From contig NZ_CP011789.1 in NCBI RefSeq assembly GCF_001636055.1, forward strand, positions 2,976,001 to 3,040,000: 64,000 nt of DNA, written 5' to 3'. Below are positions 51,540 to 59,642 of the stretch, in pieces. This DNA is from Pseudomonas putida. Lineage in GTDB: Bacteria > Pseudomonadota > Gammaproteobacteria > Pseudomonadales > Pseudomonadaceae. The position numbers and the translations under genes were made by a program. Below the pieces are notes generated by a model. The model was not told the origin of the DNA. It searched no databases and saw nothing but the letters and a program-made list of their open reading frames with translations. The first letter of the stretch is position 1, and each line of letters opens with the position of its first letter.

Positions 51540-51542
51540 GGA

Positions 51543-52040
51543 TTATTTATGTCGGTTTGCAACCGATGCGATCTCGACCTTCGCCCCTTTCGGCAGGCGT
51601 GTGATTCCAACAGTGACCCTGGCGGGATAGGCAGTTGAAAAATAGGTGCCATACACCTCGTTCATTTTGCCAAAATCTTCCAGGTCCGTGAGGTAGACGG
51701 TGGTGGACACGATATCGCTCATCTTCAGCCCGTCGACTGCAAGAATGGATTTGATGTTTTCCAGTGATTGCCGAGTCTGTGATTCGATAGTGTCATCTAT
51801 AGGCAGGCTTCCGGTAGCCGGGTCAATTGGCAGTTGCCCTGAAAGATACAGCGTATCTCCAGCGCGAATCGCTTGTGAATAGGGCCCTATGGCGGCTGGC
51901 GCGTTTGTGGTTGTCACGACCGCATCGCCGCCAGGTGAAGTCGCAGCCGCTGAAAACTGGGAATGGAGTGCGATCAAGGCGAGAGCTGATATCCAGCCGG
52001 TGGGGATGCGTGCGGTCTTGAGTTTCGAGCGAATGATCAT
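51543..52040 (-). CDS. RidA-family protein with signal peptide
   Basis: A 165-residue RidA/YjgF protein. The domain (about 125 residues) has GPYSQAIRAGDTLYLSGQLPIDP, VDGLKMSDIVSTTVYLTDL, the key Arg in YPARVTVGI and a C-terminal VEIASV. Cytosolic RidA removes reactive enamines and imines. Here a 33-residue extension (SALALIALHSQFSAAATS) looks like a signal peptide, so this member should act in the periplasm. The gene stands alone beside a region of decayed fragments. Confidence 0.85.
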   Translation of the reverse strand: MIIRSKLKTARIPTGWISALALIALHSQFSAAATSPGGDAVVTTTNAPAAIGPYSQAIRAGDTLYLSGQLPIDPATGSLPIDDTIESQTRQSLENIKSILAVDGLKMSDIVSTTVYLTDLEDFGKMNEVYGTYFSTAYPARVTVGITRLPKGAKVEIASVANRHK

Positions 52041-52256
52041 GGCAGCAACTTCTGAATGTTAGGGTAGGGCGCCAGCCAATTTCACTAGCGTATCCAGTTG
52101 GTTTCGATTTTGATCTGCCTGGTAAGTCTGTGTGTCACCGGGCCGATCAGACACGCTTGATGCCAAGGGGCAGGCCTTGGGGCGATACCGTCAACGGACG
52201 CTCCAGCAATGAATCGGTATCACCGGGCGCTAACGGCTCGGCCTCGGACTAGGCCA

Positions 52257-53591
52257 CTACGCCAAATCGTATTTCTCACGCACCAGATGAGCGATGGCCA
52301 TGCGTTCCAACACGCTCATGGGGCACAGAAAAGTCACGCGCACCGTACCGGGCAGGCGGCTGATGTCGATGGAGCCGGTGATGGTCGCGCGATTAAGTAT
52401 TTCGTCATACGGCAGGCCAGTGACATTAGCGGCGCGCTGCAGGCCGTTTTCCACAGCCAGGTTGAGATTTTCGCCGCTGCCTATGAAGGTGATCGGACCG
52501 CTCTGCTCGATTTCCTGCTGGCCCCAGTGCTCGCTCAGCGCACGGACATCAGCGCGCTGACGGGCATTCATCGGCCGCGCCATCGGCGGCAGATCATCGA
52601 TGTTTTGCAGGAGGATCGGACCTTCCAGCGTCAGGTTCTTCACCACCTCCACCACCACTTCGGTTTCCCCGGAGCAATCGGTGGCATGCCCAGCAATTTC
52701 ACCGTTGCCCTGCTGGGCGTGCATGTCGCCCATGTACACCCCGGCGCCTGGCACTTTCACCGGGCAGATCAGCACACAACCCTCGCGGACCGAGTTGGTG
52801 TCCATGTGGCCATCGGTCTTGGCCGCGTGCAGCTCTTCTCTTGTCATACCGAAACGGTGCGGGGCGCTGATCAGGTACTGGCCGAAATCCGCGCAGTTAT
52901 GGGAATCGGGCAAGTCTCGCGACGGCAGGGTGCCAATATTGCCGAGAAACGGCCGCATGTGCGCGGCGACACCAGGGATATCGGCGCGGGCTAGGGACAG
53001 GATCGAATGCTGGGCGGCGAATTCCGGCAGTGCTGACATTTCAGACGCCTTGCCTGCCAGACGATTGGCGATGTCCTGATTGACCGTCAGGCTGACCTGA
53101 TTCTGCGCATCGAACACGATAACGTAACCATGGCTGAAGCGGAACGCACTGACTTCGGCGCCACAGTGGTTACAGCGAATCGAGTCTTCGCCGATGCCTT
53201 CGACATGGCTGGCTGGGTGTTCGGTGCCGCAATTGGCGCAGAACTTGGAAACGAACGGATCACCATTGTAGCGACCCTCGACGAACGACATGACCCCGGA
53301 CGACGTGGCCAGGGAGGTGACGCGCATGGTCTTGATCTTGATCGCCACGGCATCGCCGATTTCAGCGCCTTCAATGGCCACCGGTTGCGTCACCTCATGG
53401 CCGCCCTCGAAGGCTGGGGTGATCATCGGTCCCCAGCAGCCCGGCGGCGTGCCGGTGATCAGGGTGCCGCCATCAGCCAGCGGGCCGAGCATAGCCAGGC
53501 TCGGCCCGATGATTCCATGGGTGTATTGATCGACCCGCAGGCGGTCGACCGGCGTGACATTGAGGGTGGAATCAGGAACAGGCGTTGTCAT
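52257..53591 (-). CDS. acetamidase/formamidase family protein
   Basis: A 444-residue amidase of the FmdA_AmdA family, which hydrolyses short amides such as formamide or acetamide to ammonia. Motifs: GPITFIGSGENLNLAVENG near the C-terminus and GAGVYMGDMHAQQGNGEIAGHA, which supplies metal ligands. An insertion with two CxxC pairs (KFCANCGTEH and RCNHCGAEV, near 115-145) looks like a zinc ribbon, found in one branch of the family. No transporter or regulator lies alongside. Confidence 0.9.
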   Translation of the reverse strand: MTTPVPDSTLNVTPVDRLRVDQYTHGIIGPSLAMLGPLADGGTLITGTPPGCWGPMITPAFEGGHEVTQPVAIEGAEIGDAVAIKIKTMRVTSLATSSGVMSFVEGRYNGDPFVSKFCANCGTEHPASHVEGIGEDSIRCNHCGAEVSAFRFSHGYVIVFDAQNQVSLTVNQDIANRLAGKASEMSALPEFAAQHSILSLARADIPGVAAHMRPFLGNIGTLPSRDLPDSHNCADFGQYLISAPHRFGMTREELHAAKTDGHMDTNSVREGCVLICPVKVPGAGVYMGDMHAQQGNGEIAGHATDCSGETEVVVEVVKNLTLEGPILLQNIDDLPPMARPMNARQRADVRALSEHWGQQEIEQSGPITFIGSGENLNLAVENGLQRAANVTGLPYDEILNRATITGSIDISRLPGTVRVTFLCPMSVLERMAIAHLVREKYDLA

Positions 53592-54150
53592 TGTGGTCCC
53601 CTTGGGAATCAGGCGCGAACGGCTGCCGGCTGAGGCAGCCCGAGAAGGGTCAAACAGCCTGCATAGTTCAGCGCAGCTTTGTATCTACTTTGTGTTCGGG
53701 GAAGCTGGGAAATTACGGGGACTGTATCGGAGGGCTGCGTGGATACATTGCGATACACTCAACAGAAGATCTCGTCGCGTCGGGCCGCGGTGCTTCTCTG
53801 CCGAATAAAACTTAATGCACGACCCTGCAACGGGAACACACACGGCTGTAGGAGCGAGCATGCTCGCTACAGGACTGCGGCTTGGCAGTGCCAGTCTTTG
53901 TATATTCAAGGAGTGCTGAACATGCTCGGAGCTTTTCTGCCCTTGGCCTCGCACCGGTAATAATCAAGCGGTCGGTAATGCAGGCATCTAATTGGGAGCT
54001 TAATTATTTATGTTGCATTACCAGTGTGCAATTTCGCATGCCTTTTTAACTATGCTCAAGCCGGCGCCATATCCTCTTTGAGCTTCTCATCTTCGGCCCT
54101 TTAATTGGTGTGTTGGGCCGCACGCATGAGCATGCGGCCGTGAGCGCTGC
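53592..54150. other. gene-free stretch with one REP-like element
   Basis: I see no supported gene here. At 53847-53871 lies TGTAGGAGCGAGCATGCTCG followed by CTACA, a Pseudomonas REP-like palindrome. A second hairpin, GGCCGCA/TGCGGCC, lies at about 54117-54141 before the YciF-like stop. The region is otherwise A/T-richer than its surroundings. Confidence 0.5.
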
Positions 54151-54660
54151 TCACCGTTTCGCTTCCTCCCCGGGTGTAGCCGAGCGGCTAAGGAACGCTC
54201 GAGTTATTTCGGGTAGGTGCTCCCTTAACCAGTCAGCCATGGCGATCTCTTCTTTCAAAATCGACCGGCAGGCTTCTGCGGTCAGCTCATCACCGGAGAA
54301 GTTAGCCGCTTCAATAAGCACGGTGTAAGAAGCGATCTCTAGATTTTCAAATACGTAACCGGACATCGCGCCCTTGACCACTTCATCGCTCATCGTCATG
54401 CCGCCCACAGCCTGTCCAAACGCCATGAGCTTTCCTGCCAGATCTTTCAGGGTTGAGGTGCTTCCTCCCAACCGTTCAATGCACTCAACTAGCAATCGCT
54501 GTTGCCCCTCGGTTTCGGTGATGTGCTGAACAATACGCTCGCGCAATTTTGGGTAATGCTCCAGCCGTTCCGCTTGTGCTTTAAGCATTTTTTCCGCTTG
54601 CTGTTCCATTGCGTGGGCGTCGCGCAACCAATCAAGAAGGTTCTCGGTAGGCTGAGTCAT
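54151..54660 (-). CDS. YciF-type ferritin-like protein (DUF892)
   Basis: A 169-residue four-helix ferritin-like protein: LLDWLRDAHAMEQQAEKML, HITETEGQQRLLVECIERLG, YVFENLEIASYTVLIEAA and ILKEEIAMADWLREHLPEI, with Glu and His at di-iron positions. YciF/YciE proteins are stress-induced and of unclear function. GGAGAACTATC precedes ATG 54660. Flanked by gene-poor stretches on both sides. Confidence 0.9.
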   Translation of the reverse strand: MTQPTENLLDWLRDAHAMEQQAEKMLKAQAERLEHYPKLRERIVQHITETEGQQRLLVECIERLGGSTSTLKDLAGKLMAFGQAVGGMTMSDEVVKGAMSGYVFENLEIASYTVLIEAANFSGDELTAEACRSILKEEIAMADWLREHLPEITRAFLSRSATPGEEAKR

Positions 54661-55192
54661 GATAGTTCTCCGTTATGCCAGAGTAATTGAGAATTTCTGT
54701 CACCAGCACGTGTTCAAGTGGCCTGACGAATGGTTTGGCGCGCAAACTATTTGGGTCGGCTTATTTGCGTAGCCGATCTGAACTTTGTCGCTTGTTCCGT
54801 TCGTTTTTGATTGCGCTTTGCACCCAATTCTTTCTTCAACACGCCTATCCACCAATAAGTATTTCAATATGTCGGGTGGACCAGACGGCGGGCCCCTTGG
54901 AATTAAGGGGAGGCGTGGGAGTACGTCGAAAATCCTTTCTCTGCCGTTGATGGTGGTGACGGCCCTGCTTCGGTAGAGCTGTCAGCCCCTGATCATTTGG
55001 TACTTGAAGCCATGAAGCTGCGGACCGAGTCGCCGTTGGGGGGCTGAAAGCCATAGCTCTAATGCCACGCACGTGCGGCCCATGCAACCGTTGTGGATAC
55101 GCCAATCGTCAATCGGGGTGAACGGATGCCACTGCGTCAGGCTCAACCCAGTAGATCGCGTCTCACTCTATCTCTGCCGTGGGATCCTCAAA
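54661..55192. other. gene-free stretch ending in a duplicated leader
   Basis: No supported gene. The last 100 bp (about 55093-55192) match 48278-48376: GCCAATCGTCAATCGGGGTG and GCGTCAGGCTCAACC are nearly identical in both. As the two copies differ in reading frame relative to their gene, this is probably a regulatory leader or promoter region rather than coding. Confidence 0.5.
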
Positions 55193-55402
55193 ATGGCCAA
55201 ATACCTGTACTTGATCAGCTACATCTTCGACAGCCAACCCGACACCTGCGAGTTTCGCAGTCAGCAGGAGGGCCTTACTCGCGAGGCTGCGCGCGAGTAT
55301 TTGCAGGGTTTGCATCGTAACGAAGCGTCATCGTTCACCGATGTGCAAGTTCAGCGTGTCGTGCATGACCACAAGCCCGGCACATCGCCAGGACACTACT
55401 AG
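55193..55402 (+). CDS. small conserved protein, copy 2 (69 aa)
   Basis: A 69-residue protein, MAKYLYLISYIFDSQPDTCE then EAAREYLQGLHRNEASSF and TDVQVQRVVHDHKPGTSPGH. Paralogue of 48377-48595 with a conserved leader. It is followed after 21 bp by an intact 80-residue gene (55424), whose counterpart in the other copy is decayed, so this locus may be the functional one. No family or function known. Confidence 0.72.
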   Translation: MAKYLYLISYIFDSQPDTCEFRSQQEGLTREAAREYLQGLHRNEASSFTDVQVQRVVHDHKPGTSPGHY

Positions 55403-55423
55403 CAACCCTGACGGGTTATCAGC

Positions 55424-55666
55424 ATGAACGCGATCAGCGGACAGATAGACCAGGAAGAGCGCCGACTCGTTGCGATCAATAGGTGGTTTCTGCGTTACGA
55501 CGACGTGGAGCAAAGACGTGATTGCCCCAGTACCCATCATGAAGAACTGTTGCGTCAAGCCGACGAAATGGACCGCCTTGGATTGGTGGAGTGGCACGAA
55601 TGGCGAGACCTGCGCAAGCTCGCAGACAGGGCCTTTCTCAAAGCAATTGCCGGTGCTGATTACTAG
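55424..55666 (+). CDS. small acidic protein paralogous to 35091-35333, 80 aa
   Basis: An 80-residue protein: MNAISGQIDQEERRLVAINR, WFLRYDDVEQRR, THHEELLRQADEMDRLGLVE, WHEWRDLRKLADRAF. The order of motifs is shared with the protein encoded just before exonuclease III. Probably co-transcribed with the 69-residue gene upstream. Function unknown. Confidence 0.7.
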   Translation: MNAISGQIDQEERRLVAINRWFLRYDDVEQRRDCPSTHHEELLRQADEMDRLGLVEWHEWRDLRKLADRAFLKAIAGADY

Positions 55667-55720
55667 AGTGCAGCCATGCGCACCGGCTGCACCGACAGGA
55701 GACATGACTAGGGGGAGAAG

Positions 55721-56473
55721 ATGTCACGGCTGCCAATAATCGGGGTGACGGCCTGTAGTTATAAGGTCGGCCCACATGCAGTGCAATTGAATGACGACAA
55801 GAATGCCCGGGCAGTAGCCACTGCTGCCAATGGATTACCGTTGATTCTGCCGATGTTTCCAGAGTTGCTGAACATCGCAGACATAATCGATGGACTGGAT
55901 GGGCTGTTCTTCACCGGCTCACCGTCCAATATCGAGCCTCACCATTACGATGGCCCCCCGAGCCCGCCTGGTAGTAAAAAAGATGCTGCTCGTGATCACC
56001 TCACGCTACCGCTTTGGCGTGCGGCAATAAAAGAAGGACTGCCAGTGCTAGGCGTGTGTCGGGGTTTTCAGGAGATGAATGTGGCGTTCGGCGGCACGCT
56101 CGTTCAGCAGCTCCATCAACCTGGGGTAGAGCATGAGCCCCCAAGCAATGACCCTATTGAAGACCAGTACGCGCCTGCTCACAGGCTCACGGTACGATCA
56201 GGTGGGGTGTTACACGGGTTGGGGTTTCCCGAGGTGATCGAAGTCAACTCGGTACATGGGCAAGGTATAGAACGGGTCGGTGAAGGTTTGCGTATTGAGG
56301 CTGTGGCAATGGATGGCCTCGTCGAAGCGTTGTCGGTGGAAGACAGTCGCTCATTCGCCCTTGGGGTGCAGTGGCATCCGGAGTGGCAGGTGATGTTCTA
56401 TCCGCAATATCGCGCGATTTTCGAGGCGTTTGGAGCCGCTTGCCGAGCTCGAGCCGCGCAACGGCTCAGGTAG
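55721..56473 (+). CDS. gamma-glutamyl-gamma-aminobutyrate hydrolase-like (PuuD/SpuA family)
   Basis: A 250-residue class I glutamine amidotransferase-like hydrolase. The nucleophile elbow is LGVCRGFQEMNV (Cys near residue 108), FTGSPSNIEPHHY is typical of the PuuD group, and the His-Glu pair is in VQWHPEW. PuuD-type enzymes release GABA from gamma-glutamyl-GABA in putrescine breakdown. No other polyamine gene is nearby, so the substrate is not certain. GGGGGAG lies just before ATG 55721. Confidence 0.88.
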   Translation: MSRLPIIGVTACSYKVGPHAVQLNDDKNARAVATAANGLPLILPMFPELLNIADIIDGLDGLFFTGSPSNIEPHHYDGPPSPPGSKKDAARDHLTLPLWRAAIKEGLPVLGVCRGFQEMNVAFGGTLVQQLHQPGVEHEPPSNDPIEDQYAPAHRLTVRSGGVLHGLGFPEVIEVNSVHGQGIERVGEGLRIEAVAMDGLVEALSVEDSRSFALGVQWHPEWQVMFYPQYRAIFEAFGAACRARAAQRLR

Positions 56474-57021
56474 TCTCCATCTGATCGGTCTTTAATCTGG
56501 ACGGGCATTTTGCAATGCCAGCAACGCTGGGAGGAGATCCTCTACTGGGGGGCTTCAGCATCTGCCTCTGCCCCCCACTTTCATCAGACTGCAGCACTTG
56601 GCCGACTAGGGGACGGTTAGCGCGCCAGTGCAACCCATGCCGCGGCAATCAAGCGTTATCCGCCCGTCGGAGGGGGACGCGGATATGCAAAACCATTGAT
56701 GAGTGCGTTCGTCAGAACAGTTGTAGAGTTGGTTCGACTCTCCACATCAGGTCTTCGGCCCGCCTCGCTGCGGGCCTTTTTTTCGGCTTCAGAAGGCCAT
56801 AGCCTGGCGGCTCGCGGCACGTCAACCAACGGGCGGCATCGAAGCCGATCAATGCCCGCCCTGGCTTGGGTAGAACTCCTGGCCCCGCTAGTGATACTTA
56901 CGCATGGCCTCAATGGCTTGGTTGGTGAGCGGTTCTGTCACCTCTCTGCACGAGTACATCACCAGATGTTCTTGGAAACGGCCCAGAAGAGCACGAAGCG
57001 CATGCGCGGTGACATTGTCCT
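56474..57021. other. gene-free stretch with a strong terminator
   Basis: No convincing protein gene. The notable feature is the terminator at 56757-56783. The sequence before it (about 56640-56756) contains AGAGT-TGGTTCG-ACTCT and could be the 3' part of a small RNA or an untranslated tail of the hydrolase transcript. Bases 56784-57021 show nothing I can name. Confidence 0.4.
56757..56783 (+). terminator. strong intrinsic terminator without adjacent gene
   Basis: GGCCCGC (56757-56763), CTCGCT loop, GCGGGCC (56770-56776), then seven T. It lies 284 bp after the nearest upstream stop, far for a gene terminator, so a small RNA may end here. Confidence 0.85.
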
Positions 57022-57936
57022 CTAGAGGCTGTCAGGATCCCCGAAGAACATCTGTATCCGCGACCGCAACCACCGCTCCGCCGGGTCGTTGTCCTGCGCC
57101 CCACGCCAAGCCATGTGCAGTTCGAAGGTACGCACATCCAATGGCAGGTCTTCGGCGCGCAGGCCGCCGGCGGCGGTGAGGGTTTCTGCTGCATAGTCCG
57201 GTACCGTGGCGATGATGTCGGTGCCGGCGAGCAGGGTACCGAGGCCGTTGAACTGCGGCACGGCCAGCACCACATGACGCTTGCGACCGATTTCCTCGAG
57301 GGTTTCGTCGATGAAGCCGGAGAGGTCGCCGGCGAACGAGACCAGTGCATGCGGACGGGCGCAGAAGTCGTCGAGGGTGATGTTGCCCGGTACGCTGTCG
57401 GCGCGCAGCAGTTTCGGCTTGCTGCGCCGCAGCACCTTGCGCTTGGCGTTGGCCGGGAGGTCGGCGGTATAGCTCACACCCACCGAGATCTCCCCAGAGG
57501 CGAGCAGCGTCGGCATCAGCAAATAGTTGACTCGCCGTACCACCAGGACGATGCCTGGCGCTTCGGCGCGGATGCGCTTGAGCAACTGCGGCAGCAAGGC
57601 GAACTCGGCGTCGTCTGATAGACCGATGCGAAAGACCGAGGTGCTGGTGGCTGGGTCGAAGTCAGCGGCGCGGCTGACGGCGGTGGAGATCGAATCCAGG
57701 GCCGGTGAGAGCAGGGCGAAGATCTCGTGGGCGCGAGCCGAGGGCTCCATGCTGCGCCCGGTACGGACGAACAGTGGATCGTCGAACAGGTTGCGCAGAC
57801 GTGACAGTGCCGCACTGATCGCCGGTTGGCCGAGAAATAATTTTTCGGCTGCACGGGTTACGCTGCGCTCATGCATGAGCGTCTCGAACACGATCAGCAG
57901 GTTGAGGTCTACGCGGCGCAGGTCGTTACGATTCAT
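57022..57936 (-). CDS. mexT: LysR-family regulator MexT
   Basis: A 304-residue LysR-type regulator that matches MexT almost throughout as I recall it: MNRNDLRRVDLNLLIVFETL, the helix-turn-helix SVTRAAEKLFLGQPAISAAL, then LVVRRVNYLLMPTLLASGEI and the ending RSRIQMFFGDPDSL. MexT activates mexEF-oprN efflux and mexS in response to redox or electrophile stress. It diverges from the mexS-like gene with about 210 bp between starts. mexEF-oprN is not downstream in this window. Confidence 0.9.
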   Translation of the reverse strand: MNRNDLRRVDLNLLIVFETLMHERSVTRAAEKLFLGQPAISAALSRLRNLFDDPLFVRTGRSMEPSARAHEIFALLSPALDSISTAVSRAADFDPATSTSVFRIGLSDDAEFALLPQLLKRIRAEAPGIVLVVRRVNYLLMPTLLASGEISVGVSYTADLPANAKRKVLRRSKPKLLRADSVPGNITLDDFCARPHALVSFAGDLSGFIDETLEEIGRKRHVVLAVPQFNGLGTLLAGTDIIATVPDYAAETLTAAGGLRAEDLPLDVRTFELHMAWRGAQDNDPAERWLRSRIQMFFGDPDSL

Positions 57937-58057
57937 CGGTGCGTTTCGCCTTGCTCAGGTGGGTCGGGGTGAATATTAAGGCCAAAGGCTGTTACCCTGC
58001 ACGGGTTTACGGGTGCCAATGCAGCGATTTGCCCGTAGCCCAATCAATGACAGGCAT

Positions 58058-58063
58058 GTCGAC
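58058..58063. promoter_or_regulatory. candidate MexT-site core (GTCGAC) between mexT and mexS
   Basis: ATCA at 58043-58046 and GTCGAC at 58058-58063 lie in the divergent intergenic region. The known MexT box is ATCA-N5-GTCGAT-N4-ACYAT; here the spacing to ATCA is 11, so it is at best a variant. Confidence 0.3.
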
Positions 58064-58145
58064 TATTAACGGCCACTGATGGTCTAACGTGCAAAGCCCG
58101 GATAAAGTCCGTGGTAATACGAGGTTCACAAAGGCGAGGTATGCG

Positions 58146-59168
58146 ATGTCCCGCATGATCCGTTTCCACAAGTTCGGCCCGGCCGATGTGCTCCGTTGCG
58201 AGGAGCAGGCCGAGCCGTCTCCCGCAGCGGGCGAGGTGCAAGTGCGCGTCGAGGCCATCGGCCTGAGCTGGTATGACGTGCTCTGGCGCCAGAACCTGGC
58301 ACCGTCGCAGGCGCGCCTGCCGGCAGGGATCGGTCACGAAATGGCCGGGGTGGTCACGCAGGTCGGGGAGGGTGTCGACGATATCGTCGTGGGCGACCGT
58401 GTTGCCAGTTTCCCGGCGACCAGCCCCAATGAGCATCCGGTCTATGGGGATGTGATCGTGCTCCCCCGCACGGCCATTACCCGCTATCCCGAGCACCTCA
58501 CCCCGGTCGAGGCCAGTGTGCATTACACACCGCTGCTGATCGCCTACTTCGCCTACGTCGACCTGGCGCGGGCCAAGGCTGGGCAGACGGCGCTGGTTAC
58601 CGATGCCAGCCATTGCGCAGGGCCCGCCTTCGTGCAGTTGGGCAAGGCCTTGGGCCTGAAGGTGTTCGCCGCCACCAAGGAGCCGGAGCAGCGTGAATAC
58701 CTGCTGGGTCTGGGGGCTGACAAGGTGATCGTCACCGAGGAGCAGGACCTGCTGATGCAGATCGGCAAATACACCGATGGCCGCGGCGTGGACATGGTCC
58801 TGGACGGCATGGGTGGGCCGCAGATGTCGCTGCTCGGCGATGTGCTTGCGCCGCGTGGCAGCCTGGTGCTGTACGGCCTGCAGGGTGGTAACCAGACGCC
58901 ATTCCCGGCTTGTGCGGCATTCCAGAAGAACATCCAGTTCTACGTGCACTGCATTGGCAACTTCACCGGCAAGCCGGAGCTGGGTATTGCCCAGGACCAG
59001 GTCGCGCTGCAGCGGGCGTTGCGAGACATCAATCAGTTCACCGCCGACAAGCTGCTGACGCCACAGATCATCAAGGTCTACCCGTTCGAGCAGGTTGTCG
59101 AGGCCCATCGCCTGATGGATGAATGCCCATGTGGTGGGCGGATTGTGCTGGACATGGGATCTGCGTGA
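58146..59168 (+). CDS. mexS: zinc-independent quinone oxidoreductase MexS-like
   Basis: A 340-residue medium-chain reductase of the quinone-oxidoreductase type (no zinc cysteines). Features: FHKFGPADVLRCEE, LPAGIGHEMAGVV, VASFPATSPNEHPVYGDV and the GGPQMSLLGDVLAPRG segment. The resemblance to MexS and the divergent mexT support the name. MexS is thought to remove a toxic electrophile; its loss turns on MexT-dependent efflux in P. aeruginosa. GCGAGGT precedes ATG 58146. A strong terminator follows. Confidence 0.85.
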   Translation: MSRMIRFHKFGPADVLRCEEQAEPSPAAGEVQVRVEAIGLSWYDVLWRQNLAPSQARLPAGIGHEMAGVVTQVGEGVDDIVVGDRVASFPATSPNEHPVYGDVIVLPRTAITRYPEHLTPVEASVHYTPLLIAYFAYVDLARAKAGQTALVTDASHCAGPAFVQLGKALGLKVFAATKEPEQREYLLGLGADKVIVTEEQDLLMQIGKYTDGRGVDMVLDGMGGPQMSLLGDVLAPRGSLVLYGLQGGNQTPFPACAAFQKNIQFYVHCIGNFTGKPELGIAQDQVALQRALRDINQFTADKLLTPQIIKVYPFEQVVEAHRLMDECPCGGRIVLDMGSA

Positions 59169-59190
59169 TTCCAGCGCGTCGAGTTGCATG

Positions 59191-59219
59191 AAAAACCGGG
59201 CTTAGGCCCGGTTTTTTTC
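59191..59219 (+). terminator. intrinsic terminator after mexS
   Basis: AAAAACCGGGC, short loop, GCCCGGTTTTTTT: a GC stem with A run before and T run after, able to work in both directions, 22 bp after the mexS stop. Confidence 0.9.
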
Positions 59220-59642
59220 TGATATTTCCTACAAAAAATTAATAACTATCCGACGTAATAACACTGCCGCGGCAACGACGGTTAATTGCCACTGCGGCCA
59301 TGATTCCACGCTTGGGTTTTTCTTTATTGTCTGTAGATCAATGCTGCTCTACTGAATGGTTTTTTTACCAGGATCTGTATCTTTTATTCAGTCGACAACC
59401 CTCGATAATGGCGCTGTGATACTTGGCGCGGCTCGGCGGAATCAAGTACGTGGCCACTGCTGTTGAGGCACAGGGCGCATGCAGGGGCATGGTAAATGCC
59501 TTTGCTTCCAATGAATGCCGGCCTGTTGTTGCTTAGAAATTTCCTAATGGTTTGTGGGAAAGTTCTTTGAAGTGAATCGCTACTTGTTTCTTATGTCGGT
59601 TAATGCCGGCTTTCTTTGTGCTCAAGGAATGGAGTGGGCTAT
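59220..59642. other. A/T-rich intergenic region, presumed promoter of the downstream operon
   Basis: About 420 bp without a supported gene and clearly richer in A/T than the rest of the window (for example CTACAAAAAATTAATAACTA). It precedes the unrecognised gene at 59643. I see no known operator. Such composition often marks regions bound by H-NS-like MvaT proteins. Confidence 0.5.

Noticed and set aside
56655..56756. tRNA-like segment (GGTTCGACTC) before the terminator
   Set aside because: No matching acceptor stem, D-arm or anticodon arm can be drawn at the right distances.
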